Source of the DNA: Euglena gracilis
Taxonomy: Eukaryota > Euglenozoa > Euglenophyceae > Euglenales > Euglenaceae
Direction: 5' to 3'
DNA length: 30,064 nt
Assembly: GCA_900893395.1 (NCBI GenBank)
Contig: CAAHFI010000360.1
Coordinates: forward strand, 1-30,064
Part shown: positions 11,080 through 19,645 of the stretch, in pieces
Layout: every line of letters begins with the position of its first letter
Numbering within the stretch: the first letter of the stretch is position 1
The notes under the pieces: model-generated
Told to the model about the DNA's origin: nothing
The model's input: the letters and a program-made list of their open reading frames with translations, nothing else
Database searches by the model: none
Position numbers and translations under genes: made by a program

Positions 11080-11800
11080 CACAACTTTGGGACGCCCTAT
11101 GGATCGGTATGCGCGGTTTGGGCCAACTCCTCGCCCAGGCCGAGATAAAGCCGTTTTGTGGTTTTGGGACAGTTTTGCCAGTTTTGCCCGTTTCAGGCCT
11201 GTTGGGGACCCAAAACCATAAATTGGCCATATCTCGGGCTAGACGAGGATTTGGGACCCAAACAACGGGGTCAATCATGAGGCTTAGGGGGCAGGTGGAG
11301 GTTGACCGTTTTTTGAGGCTCCCGCGGTCTGGTTGTGCGGTTTTGGGCCAGTTTTGGGTTTTCGGTGACCCCTTGCATTGGTCCGAGGGCGGCTGGGCGA
11401 GGCGTCGGTGGGGGGGGGTCGAGAACCAAAACTTCGAAAAAAGTGTTTTTGAGAACTTCCAAAAGAATTTTTTCCTCAGAAACACTTTTTTTCACTTTAA
11501 AACATCAAAAACGTGTTTTTGAGCAAAAAAAAATCCCAAACCAACCCCCACCCTAGTGCATTTGGCTGTATTGGGCTAGTTTTGCCCGTTCGGGGCCTGT
11601 TCGGGACCCGAAACTTGGCTAGACGAGGAGTTTGGGCCCAAACCAGGGGTCTTTCATGAGGTTTGGGGGGGGGTTGACCAGTTTTTTTTTGAGGTTTCCG
11701 GGGCCTGGTTGTGTGATATTGGGCCAGTTTTCGGTATTCGGGGACCCCTTGCATTGGTCCGAGGGCGGCTGGGCGAGGGGGTCGGGAGACAGGTCAGGAC
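11080..11800. repeat. Dispersed repeat related to 16500-16740
   Basis: Two partial copies lie in tandem here (about 11080-11420 and 11560-11790); each contains TTGCATTGGTCCGAGGGCGG. A third lies at 16500-16740. The word TTGGCCATATCTCGGGCTAG is shared by 11222 and 16617, and TCGGGCTAG also occurs near 6620 and 8060. Frames running through the copies are not supported as genes. Confidence 0.7.
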
Positions 11801-12400
11801 CCAAATTTTTGATAAATTTTTTTGCTCAAAAACATTTTTTTTTCACTTCACAACGCCAAAAACAATTTTTCCGACCCAGACCCCCCCTCATGCCACCCCC
11901 CCTGGCTGGGGCCCGCCCCCTAGCTGGTGTATTTAGCCATTTTGGGGTCAAAAAGTCGAAAAATTTCGAAAAATTTTTTGCCCAAAACCATGTTTTTTTA
12001 CATCCCTGACCCGAAAAAGGTGTTTTTGGGCCGAAAATGAGCGTTTTTCGACCCGCCGGCCCCGGCCTGGGCTGGGCAGCTGGCCAAGCCGCCGGGCCGG
12101 GCCGGGCCGGGCCGGGGTGGTCTCCCAAAGAGCTCAGGGTTCAACACAAGAGCAGTTGAGAGGAGGGGATTTGTGCCGGGAGGATTTAAGTGGCCATTCA
12201 CCTGCCAAGCCAGGTTGCGTTGGTTGGCACCGTTTGGCCCAAGTTGGTTCTGCGTCATCCAAATGGCATGAGTTTTTTTTTTGTCTTGGGGGGGTGTCCT
12301 GGGAAGGGACTGGGGTTCTCGGGGGACATGCCTCAATACAAACTGACCTATTTTCAATGGCCGGCGGGGTTGGTGGGCGGTGCCCCCCCCCCCGGCAATT
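11800..12400. other. Non-coding stretch with GC-rich CCGGG repeat
   Basis: Contains runs of CAAAAACAxTTTTT type and, at 12090-12118, a short (CCGGG)n tract. No coding island with third-position bias is evident. An acceptor-like pyrimidine tract ending CCCCGCAG lies just downstream at 12467. Confidence 0.4.
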
Positions 12401-12467
12401 TCCCCGCGGCTGCCGCAGCCGTGCCCCATCCCCGCCATTAGCTTGAACGCCCCCGCCCTCCCCGCAG

Positions 12468-12538
12468 GCCCCCATGGCCGGCTGACGGCGTGCCGCCGCC
12501 CGGCCGCCGTCCCCCGCCGCTGAAGTGGGCAGCCCAAC
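12468..12538 (+). CDS. Candidate exon, part 1, interrupted by transposon
   Basis: After a pyrimidine-rich acceptor (CTCCCCGCAG) one frame runs open through this stretch and, if the transposon at 12539-13109 and one 8-bp target copy are removed, continues to 13197. It includes the residues PPPLKWAAQ and LGTAHPLPAAL, with G or C in most third positions, ending at a GT donor (GAG then GTACTC). No family is recognised. The opposite strand is also open, so strand and reality are uncertain. The argument for an exon is the codon bias and a transposon landing in it, as also happens at 22.2 kb. Confidence 0.35.
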
Positions 12539-13109
12539 CAGGCTTCTGTTTAAGGAAGTGCACACAGCACACTATGGGCAGGCAGGGGATAGGGTATTGG
12601 CAGCTCCCAATTACATGCCCCCCGGGAGGCATATAGTTGCGACAGGGGGGTCCAATTTTTTTTGTGTCATTGATGTAGTAGGGTTGGGGTTACGAATTCG
12701 GCCTAACTTTAGGCCTAACGTGTACACCTAACACTAATCCATAAGTTAGGCCTAATCCTAACCCTAACTCCTGACCCTAACCATATTCCATCAATAACGC
12801 AAAAAAATATGGACCCCCTGTCCCAACTACATACCCCCCCCTGGGGGGCCATATAGTTGGGAGCGGCCAGGGTATTTTTCCCCCCGGGGAGGGTCGGGTT
12901 TTGAGGTGGGTAGTGCAATAGCACTCCCCCCCCCGGTCGCTGAAGGCGCCCGGGGCCCAAAAATGGCAATTTTCAAAGGCAAATTGGGTGGGTTGGCAGG
13001 CACCGGGGTCCAAAACCAACCCCCAGGGAGGGGGTGTGTGCCGGCTATGGGCAGGCACCCCAGAGCACAAGGCACCCCCCTCCCCCCAGGGTTGGTAAAC
13101 AGAAGCCTG
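12539..13109. mobile_element. hAT-like short inverted-repeat element, copy 1
   Basis: A non-autonomous element of 571 bp. The left end CAGGCTTCTGTTTA is repeated inverted and without mismatch at the right end (TAAACAGAAGCCTG). It is flanked by identical 8-bp copies of AGCCCAAC at 12531-12538 and 13110-13117. An 8-bp duplication and a CAGG-type start fit the hAT superfamily, but the family is inferred. The interior is a fold-back: about 12590-12725 is the imperfect reverse complement of about 12740-12895, with a TTAGGG-like CCTAACCC tract near the loop. No transposase is encoded. If the flanking exon is real, this copy must be spliced out. Confidence 0.85.
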
Positions 13110-13117
13110 AGCCCAAC

Positions 13118-13197
13118 CGTTGGGGACGGCCCACCCGCTCCCCGCCGCGCTGGCCAGAGGGGCGGGGGCCCCCGCCGTCGTGCCGGCCCGCAGCGAG
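13118..13197 (+). CDS. Candidate exon, part 2, after transposon
   Basis: Continuation of the 12468-12538 frame beyond the transposon. It reads alanine/proline-rich (LPAALARGAGAPAVVPARSE) and stops at a possible GTACTC donor. Phase at this donor does not fit the next candidate exon at 13290, so either an exon is missing, the donor differs or the piece is not coding. The reverse strand is open too. Confidence 0.3.
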
Positions 13198-13289
13198 GTA
13201 CTCCCGCCGCCCTCTCTCTGCTGGCGGGCTTGAGGGAATTGGGGGTTCTGTGACCCCCCCCCCGAACCCACCCCCAGGGCCCAGTGCAG

Positions 13290-13330
13290 GTACCGAAGCT
13301 GACGAGCACCACCACACCGTGGTTCTGCAG
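13290..13330 (+). CDS. Candidate short exon (TEADEHHHTVVLQ)
   Basis: A 41-base island between an AG acceptor (CCCAGTGCAG) and a GT donor (CTGCAG then GTTCCT). In the chosen frame it reads TEADEHHHTVVLQ. It leaves phase 0, matching the start of the next candidate exon at 13905. The residues suggest a beta strand, but no family is recognised. An alternative acceptor 12 bases upstream gives a different frame. It may be an upstream exon of the GOLD/CRAL-TRIO gene or of a separate gene. Confidence 0.35.
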
Positions 13331-13904
13331 GTTCCTGGCGGTCGTGGGAGGGGACCTTTTGGTTTGGGTGGTGGCTTTGGTGAATGGATGCGGTTCAATG
13401 AGAAAATTTTTGTGTCACCCTCCTCCCATATGTCGGGGTTGGTTGTGCTCATTTATAGAATCCCGGGGCAGTCGCATGGAAAGGTTCGTGCAACGTGCTA
13501 TCTCGAAAAATGGATGTGACAAGTGAGCTGGGATATAACAGGCAAAACACAGAAATTAATTATTGCAGTCCAAGGACCAAACTGGATGATTATGTATCCA
13601 AGATGACCTTTTTTCCTAATTTTTTAAAAAAATATTTTAATTTCCAGATGTAGGTGCGGCAATGAATCAAAGAAGGAGTGCAGTCACGTTATGATGAAAG
13701 CCTTATATCCAATCTTTATACATTCGTACATTCGATGACATATTTCATTTTCCAATTCCCGCACCCATTTCTCAATCGTTCAAGGATCAGGGCCGGGATG
13801 GTTTCTGACCCCCTGACTGAGTGGTTAGTCCCCGGCTCCGGAGTGCTGGTCCTCGTTCCCCACGTCGATGCCGTCGCGTTTGGCTCTCCTCCACCTGCCC
13901 CCAG

Positions 13905-13955
13905 GCCGTGGCCGGCTGGGCTGTCACGACGATGGAGGTGCTGCACCCGAACCAG
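13905..13955 (+). CDS. Candidate short exon (AVAGWAVTTMEVLHPNQ)
   Basis: Exactly 17 codons between a strong acceptor (CCACCTGCCCCCAG) and a GT donor (CCAG then GTTTCC). The frame reads AVAGWAVTTMEVLHPNQ, with G or C in nearly every third position. Phase 0 at both ends agrees with the exon at 13290. Function is unknown. Confidence 0.4.
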
Positions 13956-14496
13956 GTTTCCTTTTTCGAAAGTTGCAACACGGGGCTGGGAGCTGCGGGC
14001 AGGCAGTTTGGTGGGGGCACCTTTCGACCCCGGGTGTGTTCGGTGTTGAGTCGTGCCGTAACATACTCCCCCACTCCTGGGCCGGAGTCTCAAGAGCCTG
14101 AGAATGGCCATTGCCTGGGTTGATGCCAGAGTGGGTGCCTTGGTGTGGGCAGGCGCTGAGGCGCCCCATATGCATGTTGCATATGCGATGTTGCCATCCT
14201 GGTCTCCACCGTCAGAAGCCGTGTGGGAGGGGGGGTAAACCAGAAGGCGGTCGTTCTCAACCAACGCCGGGTCGATGTTTGACCCGGTGCATCTGGCTTC
14301 CATCCATCTAACCACTCTCGACACAAGTGTCTCCGGTCCTTTTGGAAACCACCCCTGCTCTGAGTGCCCAAGTTTAAGGGCTGGCCGTCTCTCCTCGGTT
14401 GGTCAACCCCTGCTGGTTCAATCTCCTCTCCCTGGTTTCCGTAAACCTCCACCCCTCAAACTCCTGGGGGGCAAACACCGCGGGTAAAACACACAG

Positions 14497-14504
14497 TTGC
14501 CCAC
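14497..14504. repeat. 8-bp target duplication, left copy
   Basis: TTGCCCAC here is repeated exactly at 14752-14759 on the other side of the element at 14505-14751. Confidence 0.9.
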
Positions 14505-14751
14505 CAGGCTTCTTTTTAAGTCAGCAGACCCCCCCCCAGGGGAGGGGGGGTGGGTGGGTGGGTCCGGGCCGGACCCCCCGGGGGGGGTCCCGCGCCGGAG
14601 GCACTGGGTATACCTTTCCGGCGCGAAGCGCCGAAAGTTTTTGAAAATTGCCTTTAACGGGCCCGATTTTGGGGGGGTCCCCGCCACCCCCCCCCCGGGG
14701 GTCCCGCGCCACCCTGGGTGGGTGGGTGGGGGGGTCTTAAAAAGAAGCCTG
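14505..14751. mobile_element. hAT-like short inverted-repeat element, copy 2
   Basis: A complete 247-bp non-autonomous element. The two ends are perfect 16-bp inverted repeats (CAGGCTTCTTTTTAAG), flanked by perfect 8-bp target duplications (TTGCCCAC). The interior is extremely G/C-rich with hairpins, including a GGCGCGAAGCGCC stem near 14618-14631. The ends match copy 1 and the right end of the element at 22199-22658, but the interiors differ, as is common for MITEs mobilised by one transposase. The flanks are CA-rich and show no exon, so this copy appears to be an ordinary intergenic or intronic insertion. Perfect repeats suggest it is young. Confidence 0.9.
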
Positions 14752-14759
14752 TTGCCCAC
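14752..14759. repeat. 8-bp target duplication, right copy
   Basis: TTGCCCAC, identical to 14497-14504. Its reverse complement starts with GT, as do the duplications of the other two family members when read in one orientation. Confidence 0.9.
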
Positions 14760-14858
14760 ACATGCACACACACAATGCACACATTCATCCTGAACACACG
14801 GAAGTACCGCCTAACTTTAAGCCTGGCCCTCCTCCCGCTCTGTGGTGTTTCCAAAAAG

Positions 14859-14974
14859 GACTGCCTGGCCCCGACGGCTCGCCCGTCACCCCGCCCGCGG
14901 AGCTGGCGCGCCACGACCCCGCCACGCTGCACCTTCGCCTCCGCCTGGGGCTGTACGGGAATCCCCTGGAGGAT
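14859..14974 (+). CDS. Candidate exon (ELARHDPATLHLRLRLG)
   Basis: A GC-rich island after CCAAAAAG that reads GPDGSPVTPP, then ELARHDPATLHLRLRLGLYG, then NPLED before a GT donor (GGAT then GTGGGG). Almost every codon ends in G or C in this frame only, which is the main argument that it is coding. It leaves phase 0, matching the next candidate exon at 15250. No domain is recognised; alternating leucine/arginine suggests beta strands. Confidence 0.45.
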
Positions 14975-15113
14975 GTGGGGTCGACCACCCCACCCTGGGT
15001 GGCTGGGGAGGCAGTCCGACCACAACAGGCCTTCCTGTACTCCCGATTTTTAGGGCAAAAATTTGCTTCGGCGCTTTCAGAATTGGAAAATTAGGAAATT
15101 AGGAATTTGGAAT

Positions 15114-15164
15114 TAAGAATTAGAGAATTAGAGAATTAGAGAATTAGAGAATTAGAGAATTCGG
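15114..15164. repeat. 8-bp tandem repeat (GAATTAGA)
   Basis: About six head-to-tail copies of GAATTAGA, preceded by degenerate AATTAGG words. It is a short microsatellite between two candidate exons. Confidence 0.9.
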
Positions 15165-15249
15165 CAATTTACTTTGCGTAGGCACTGTGGTGGGTTGGGG
15201 GGGGCGCCTCCCGGATCGACCCCCGCCCCCCCATTGCCTTCCTGCACAG

Positions 15250-15370
15250 CCCTGCCTGCGCCACGCCGCGCCCGCCACCGCCGCCCTCCGCCTCCGCCTC
15301 GGCCGGCGCGCGGCAGGCGGCGCGGAGGTCCACACCGTCCGGGCAGCCCGCTGCTGGCCGGACGGCATGA
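15250..15370 (+). CDS. Candidate exon (PCLRHAAPATAALRLRLG)
   Basis: After an acceptor TTCCTGCACAG the frame reads PCLRHAAPATAALRLRLG followed by AAGGAEVHTVRAARCWPDG. Third positions are almost all C or G. The phrase RHxxPATxxLRLRLG resembles the preceding exon (RHDPATLHLRLRLG), so the two may encode repeated units. The 3' end is uncertain: donors exist at GAG/GTCCAC and after the following C-run. Function is unknown. Confidence 0.45.
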
Positions 15371-16086
15371 ACCCCCCCCCCAAGCGCGAACCGCCACCCT
15401 CGGTCCGAAGGGTGGGTCCCACCCGTCTGTGGTTTATTTTGGCTTTTCGGCTTTTTTTTGTCATTTTTCTCACATTTGTCTGGCAAAGGGCTTTTTGCCG
15501 TTTCGCCATCGGCTGTTTCGCCCTTTCACCGGAAAGCATTTTTGAAACAAACTGGCGTCTAATGGGTGGGAATATGGGTTTCAACGCTGGGTTGCAAAAA
15601 GGGCATCCTTCACCCGGCATTATTGAAAGTTGGAAGGTTGCAGCTCGAGTTGGGTGCCGCCGGTTGAAATCGAAGGCGGGGAGGCGCCGAGCCACGATGT
15701 ACATTGAACCAAACCCAGACCCATTTTCTGCTTTTGGTGCTTTCATTTGCGTTGTGGGCATTTTTCATCCACGTTCACAAATTGGGGCATGGTTTGCATA
15801 TTGCGCGGGCCACTGAGCCGACCCAGCTTGTGACGTCGGTGCCTTCGGTGTGTCGGAGTTTGAGATTTGTGGAGTGATGACTTACGAAGGGACGAACTGC
15901 AAAAATGCAAAGCGTTTGGGGCCTGAGAAAACCATACCCAGGACTTGTTTTGTCTGGATGGGTTTTCAGAACAGGGGGATCAGAAACACCCACGCCGGGG
16001 TGGGGGTGGGGCCAGGCATGCCCGTAGCAGTGGCCCTAAAGGTCAGAGGTTGAGTAGGCCGTCACTCCACGTCCCGGGCGGCGCAG

Positions 16087-16152
16087 CGTGGGTGGCGGCA
16101 GGAGGTGGCGCTGGAGCCCCTGCACGGCTGCATCGCCCCGGGCTGGCCGCGA
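16087..16152 (+). CDS. Candidate exon (RQEVALEPLHGCIAPGWP)
   Basis: After GGCGGCGCAG one frame reads WRQEVALEPLHGCIAPGWPR and then meets TGA. G or C fills nearly all third positions in this frame. No GT donor precedes the stop, so the exon either ends at a non-standard site or is the 3' end of an unrelated frame. No domain is recognised. Confidence 0.3.
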
Positions 16153-16499
16153 TGAGGGGTTTTGCGGTGGGGTTCCCCGTGGCCTGGCGCCCACAGGGCC
16201 CACAGGTTTTTTATTCCGTGGCCGGGCCATTTTTGGTGTTGAGCCCCCGCGGAGGCTTAAGGTCACCAAAAGTCAGGGTTCCGCATTTGCGTGGACAGGG
16301 TGGTCTGGAGCCCCGTCACCCCGGTGGAGAACCAAGCCTCACCCAACACCCAGAGCCAACGTACCCCAAACTAACCTCGGACTAGTTCAGGCACAGCATT
16401 CCAAAGAGAGGGGAGGGACAGGATTGCGTGGCGCGAGACGTTTTGTGGCAAATGGCTCTTTTTCGGGGGGGGGGTCGCTTTGGAAATGGGACATGGTCC

Positions 16500-16740
16500 A
16501 GCAAGCCTTCGGTCCCACAACACAAGAGCCCTGGCCGGGTGGCTGGGGGATGTTTTGGGGGTTTGGGCCAGTTTGCCAGTTTTGGCCATTTCAGGCCCGT
16601 TCGGGCCCCGAAACCATAAATTGGCCATATCTCGGGCTAGACGAGGAGTTGGGACCCAAACCAGGGGTCAATCATGAGGTTTAGGGGGGGTTTTGACCGT
16701 TTTTTGGGGTTCTCGGGGCCTGGTTGCGGCCTTTGAGGTG
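16500..16740. repeat. Dispersed repeat related to 11080-11800
   Basis: Shares CATAAATTGGCCATATCTCG and GGGTCAATCATGAGG words with 11215-11290, and the GGTTxTxGGGGCCTGGTTG end with 11690-11710. It lies between candidate exons and is not coding. Confidence 0.7.
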
Positions 16741-17014
16741 TTCGGGGTTTGCCGTTGCCCACAAAACCGCAACGGAGGTGATGCGTCAAATGCCGGGGAC
16801 CAAAGCCGCCATGGGGTCAGTCCCAGTTGTGACTGTGGAGAGGGGTTGCCTCAGTGACGGAAGAGGAGGGTTGTGGTGTTGGGGTTTTATGGAGGGTCCT
16901 GACCAGAGGTCTCGGGTCCTCCCATCCTGTTCTCCAGCACAGCCCTGGCCGCAGGCTCAATGGTGGGCAGGGCGATGCAGAGCTGGTCCGGTGGCATGCA
17001 GTGCTCCACCCGCC

Positions 17015-17760
17015 CGGTGTGTGTTGTGGTGGTGTGTGTGTGTGTGTTTTGTGTGTGTGTGTGTGTGTGTGTGTGTTGTATGTGTGTGTGTGTGTGTGTG
17101 TGTTGTATGTGTGTGTGTGTTGTGTGTGTTGTGTGTGTGTGTGTGTGTGTGTTGTGTGTGTTGTGTGTGTGTGTGTGTTGTGTGTGTTGTGTGTATGTGT
17201 GTGTTTGTGTGTGTGTGTGTGTGTGTGTTGTGTTGTGTGTGTGTGTGTGTGTGTTGTGTGTGTGTGTGTGTGTGTGTGTGTTGTGTGTGTGTGTGTGTGT
17301 GTGTTGTGTTGTGTGTGTATGTGTGTGTGTTGTGTGTGTTGTGTGTGTGTGTGTTTTGTGTGTGTTGTGTGTGTTTTGTGTGTGTTGTTGTGTGTGTGTT
17401 GTGTGTGTTGTATGTGTGTGTGTGTTTGTGTGTGTTGTGTGTGTGTGTGTTGTGTGTGTTGTATGTGTGTGTTGTGTGTGAGCGTGTGTGTTGTGTGTGT
17501 TGTGTTGTGTTGTATGTGTATGTGTGTGTGTTGTGTGTGTTGTGTGTGTTGTGTGTGTGTGTGTTGTGTGTGTTGTGTGTGTGTGTGTGTTGTATGTGTG
17601 TGTGTGTGTGTGTGTGTTGTGTGTGTGTGTGTGTTGTGTTGTGTTGTATGTGTGTGTTATGTGTGAGCGTGTGTGTTGTGTGTGTTGTGTTGTGTTGTAT
17701 GTGTATGTGTGTGTGTTGTGTGTGTTGTGTGTGTTGTGTGTGTTGTGTATGTGTGTTGCG
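17015..17760. repeat. (TG)n tract with interrupting TTG and higher-order repeat
   Basis: About 740 bases of GT with regular TTGTG and ATGTG interruptions. A longer period is visible: the words GTGAGCGTGTGTGTTG and TTGTATGTGTATGTG occur at about 17477-17520 and again at 17664-17706, roughly 186 bases apart. Both strands are open in all frames (cysteine/valine and histidine/threonine runs), which is a composition artefact and not a gene. Confidence 0.95.
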
Positions 17761-17761
17761 T

Positions 17762-18682
17762 GCAAGTAATGACCTAAATCTTTTTTTATTGTGCACACAT
17801 TTGGATTCCTGCTCTAGGAATGCAAATTTTAGCAAATGAAAATGGAGGAAGCTTCTGATCATTGATGCTGTAGATAGGTGCTGTAGACATGTGTTTATTT
17901 TCATATTCGGTGCCCAAGGGCTTGTGCTTTTATTTTTCATCTCCTGCCATTTTCACAACTTGTGTTCTGAATTGTGGTTGTCTTTGAATATGCTGAATAT
18001 TCAGTGTTGCACCATATGGCGTGCCTCATCAAATGGCAAACAATCCACCTATTGTGCGACAACTGTATTTCTTTTTGCTGTCTGTGTGCTGTCGAGTGTT
18101 GGCAACTTGGAAAATATCCCCACTTTGAGGACAGGGCGTTGCTTAAAGAAATTTGACAGGATTCCGTCAGCCAGCAGCCTTTTCCAGACAGCAGCTTTTT
18201 CCAGCCCCTCACCTCCTCCCCCCATCAACAAGTTTATTTATTTCCAGCTGCTTTCGGGCTGCTGACAGAAACGAATCTTTCCCTTTCTTGGGTGCAAAAA
18301 TGGGCGAAAATGGATGGAAAAGGGCCGGCCAGGGCAATTTGGGCTGAGCTGGACCCCCCTAAAGGTCCTTAATCAACGCCTTGCTTGAAGAATTTCACCC
18401 TTTTCATTTGCCCCAGAACCGGGGCCCCTCTTTTTCTCCACTTGCCAACAGTGGTGAGAACCATTCTTTGTTCATGCCTTTTTCTAGCTTTTTCTTGCCA
18501 ATTACTTTTCAATTGGAGCTTTTTTTTTATCTTTCCGTGTTGGTGGATTTTTGGTTTGATTTTTTTTTTTACCCTTCATGATTGCGGTGTGTTTTTGGTT
18601 TTTCAACTTGGTGGGTTTTAGTGGTCCTTTTTGCATTCCGCCGCGGACTGTTTTCCGCGTGTTTCTTTCTCGGCGGCCGCAG
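17762..18682. other. Non-coding stretch before a GC-rich island
   Basis: AT-rich to mixed sequence with T-runs and no codon bias. The words CAGCAGCCTTTTCCAG near 18172 resemble AGCCTTTTTCCAxCCAGCCC at 21655 and 23867, a short dispersed repeat. No gene is seen. Confidence 0.45.
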
Positions 18683-18838
18683 TGGACGCCACCCTGGACC
18701 GGCCCTTCGCCTGGCGGCCTTGGCCCTCTGCTGGGGCTCGCCCTCTGCACCCTCTCCCTGCCCGCCTTCACCGTCCTGGCCGCCACGGCGCGCTACGCCC
18801 TCCGGCGCGGCGGGGCTTTGCTGCTGCTCACCCCCTGA
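18683..18838 (+). CDS. Candidate exon with hydrophobic segment
   Basis: After the acceptor GCGGCCGCAG the first frame reads VDATLDRPFAWR with perfect third-position bias. Further on a different frame carries that bias and reads ALCTLSLPAFTVLAATARYA, then LRRGGALLLLTP and TGA. The second part would be a membrane-spanning helix followed by arginines. The change of frame near 18715-18740 means either a very small intron, a sequence error or a decayed exon. No family is recognised and no donor is seen at the 3' end. Confidence 0.35.
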   Translation, partial: WTPPWTGPSPGGLGPLLGLALCTLSLPAFTVLAATARYALRRGGALLLLTP

Positions 18839-19574
18839 CCTGATACCACCCCCTCCTTCACACTCATGTTTTTCTTGGCTGTTCTTTGCGTAAATGCACA
18901 GATAAAGTTTTGGGTTCAATTCTCGTCAGAAAACCCCGTGTGACATGTGTGACATCCGTTTTGTGTATGTTTTTTGCAGCAGCTCGTCCTGATCGTCGGA
19001 AAGGTGCTTCCAGGGGTGTGGAGGGCGCTGGTGCATCCTCCCCTGTGCACCAGCACCTTGACCCCTGAAACCACTTGAGAAACAGCCCCATTCCCCCCCC
19101 CCTCAAACGGGGCAGAGCTCTGACAGCCAAGGGTGGCAGACGCCTAGAGGGATCTTTTTCAGGGGGGTTCGGAGGAAGGAAAGGTGGGCCCACATTTCTC
19201 GTGAAAGCCATGTTATCATTTTGGGAATGGCTGAAATGATTGGGCGTTCGCACAAAAAGGCGGTGTGTCGAGCTATTTTTTTTTTTTTACGCCCAGGGAG
19301 GTTGGTGATGGACCTCTGATTTTTGCTGAAATGGCGTAGGAGTGCTGTATGCCTGCTGTGGGACACAGCTGCCGGACAAAGAACCATAAAAAAGGCACCC
19401 TTGTTTTCCCGCCGATGTTTAAAGGCAGTGAAGAGTTATTTCTCTGTCAATGAGCACAAGAAAAATAAAAGAAATCGTGCTATTATTGAAAACAATTGCA
19501 ATGATGCAGGTGATTGAAATTTAAGTTGTTTGTGCAATTGCACAAGGTACTCAGTCCTCTTAACATTCTTCAAG

Positions 19575-19645
19575 TTTGTTGGCAACCTTTTTGTCACCTG
19601 GCATTTCGCTTCTCAGAAAGACACACAGATTCAGGTGTCAATTAC
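19575..19645 (+). CDS. Exon: first half of GOLD domain
   Basis: Reads FVGNLFVTWHFASQKDTQIQ then VSIT, after TTAACATTCTTCAAG. The pattern L-x-W-x-F, six or so residues, D-x-x-x-V-x-I/F is the first two strands of a GOLD domain (patellins and SEC14L proteins have L.WEF....DI.F.V.F). The end is uncertain. The GT at 19646 leaves phase 2 and fits the next exon at 20366. The GT at 19657 would add TFSDG but leave phase 1, which does not fit. Codons are less GC-rich than in neighbouring exons. Confidence 0.5.

Noticed and set aside
12677-12785. Telomere repeat array
   Set aside because: TTAGGG-like words are degenerate, occur in both orientations and lie inside a bounded transposon.
13272-13345. Minus-strand phrase VVVLVSFGT resembling a glycosyltransferase strand
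   Set aside because: Only a few residues, no further family motifs on that strand, and the plus-strand exon reading has better splice sites.
16724-17940. Long open frames of cysteine/valine (one strand) and histidine/threonine (other strand)
   Set aside because: They are translations of the (TG)n tract, open in every frame on both strands because of composition.
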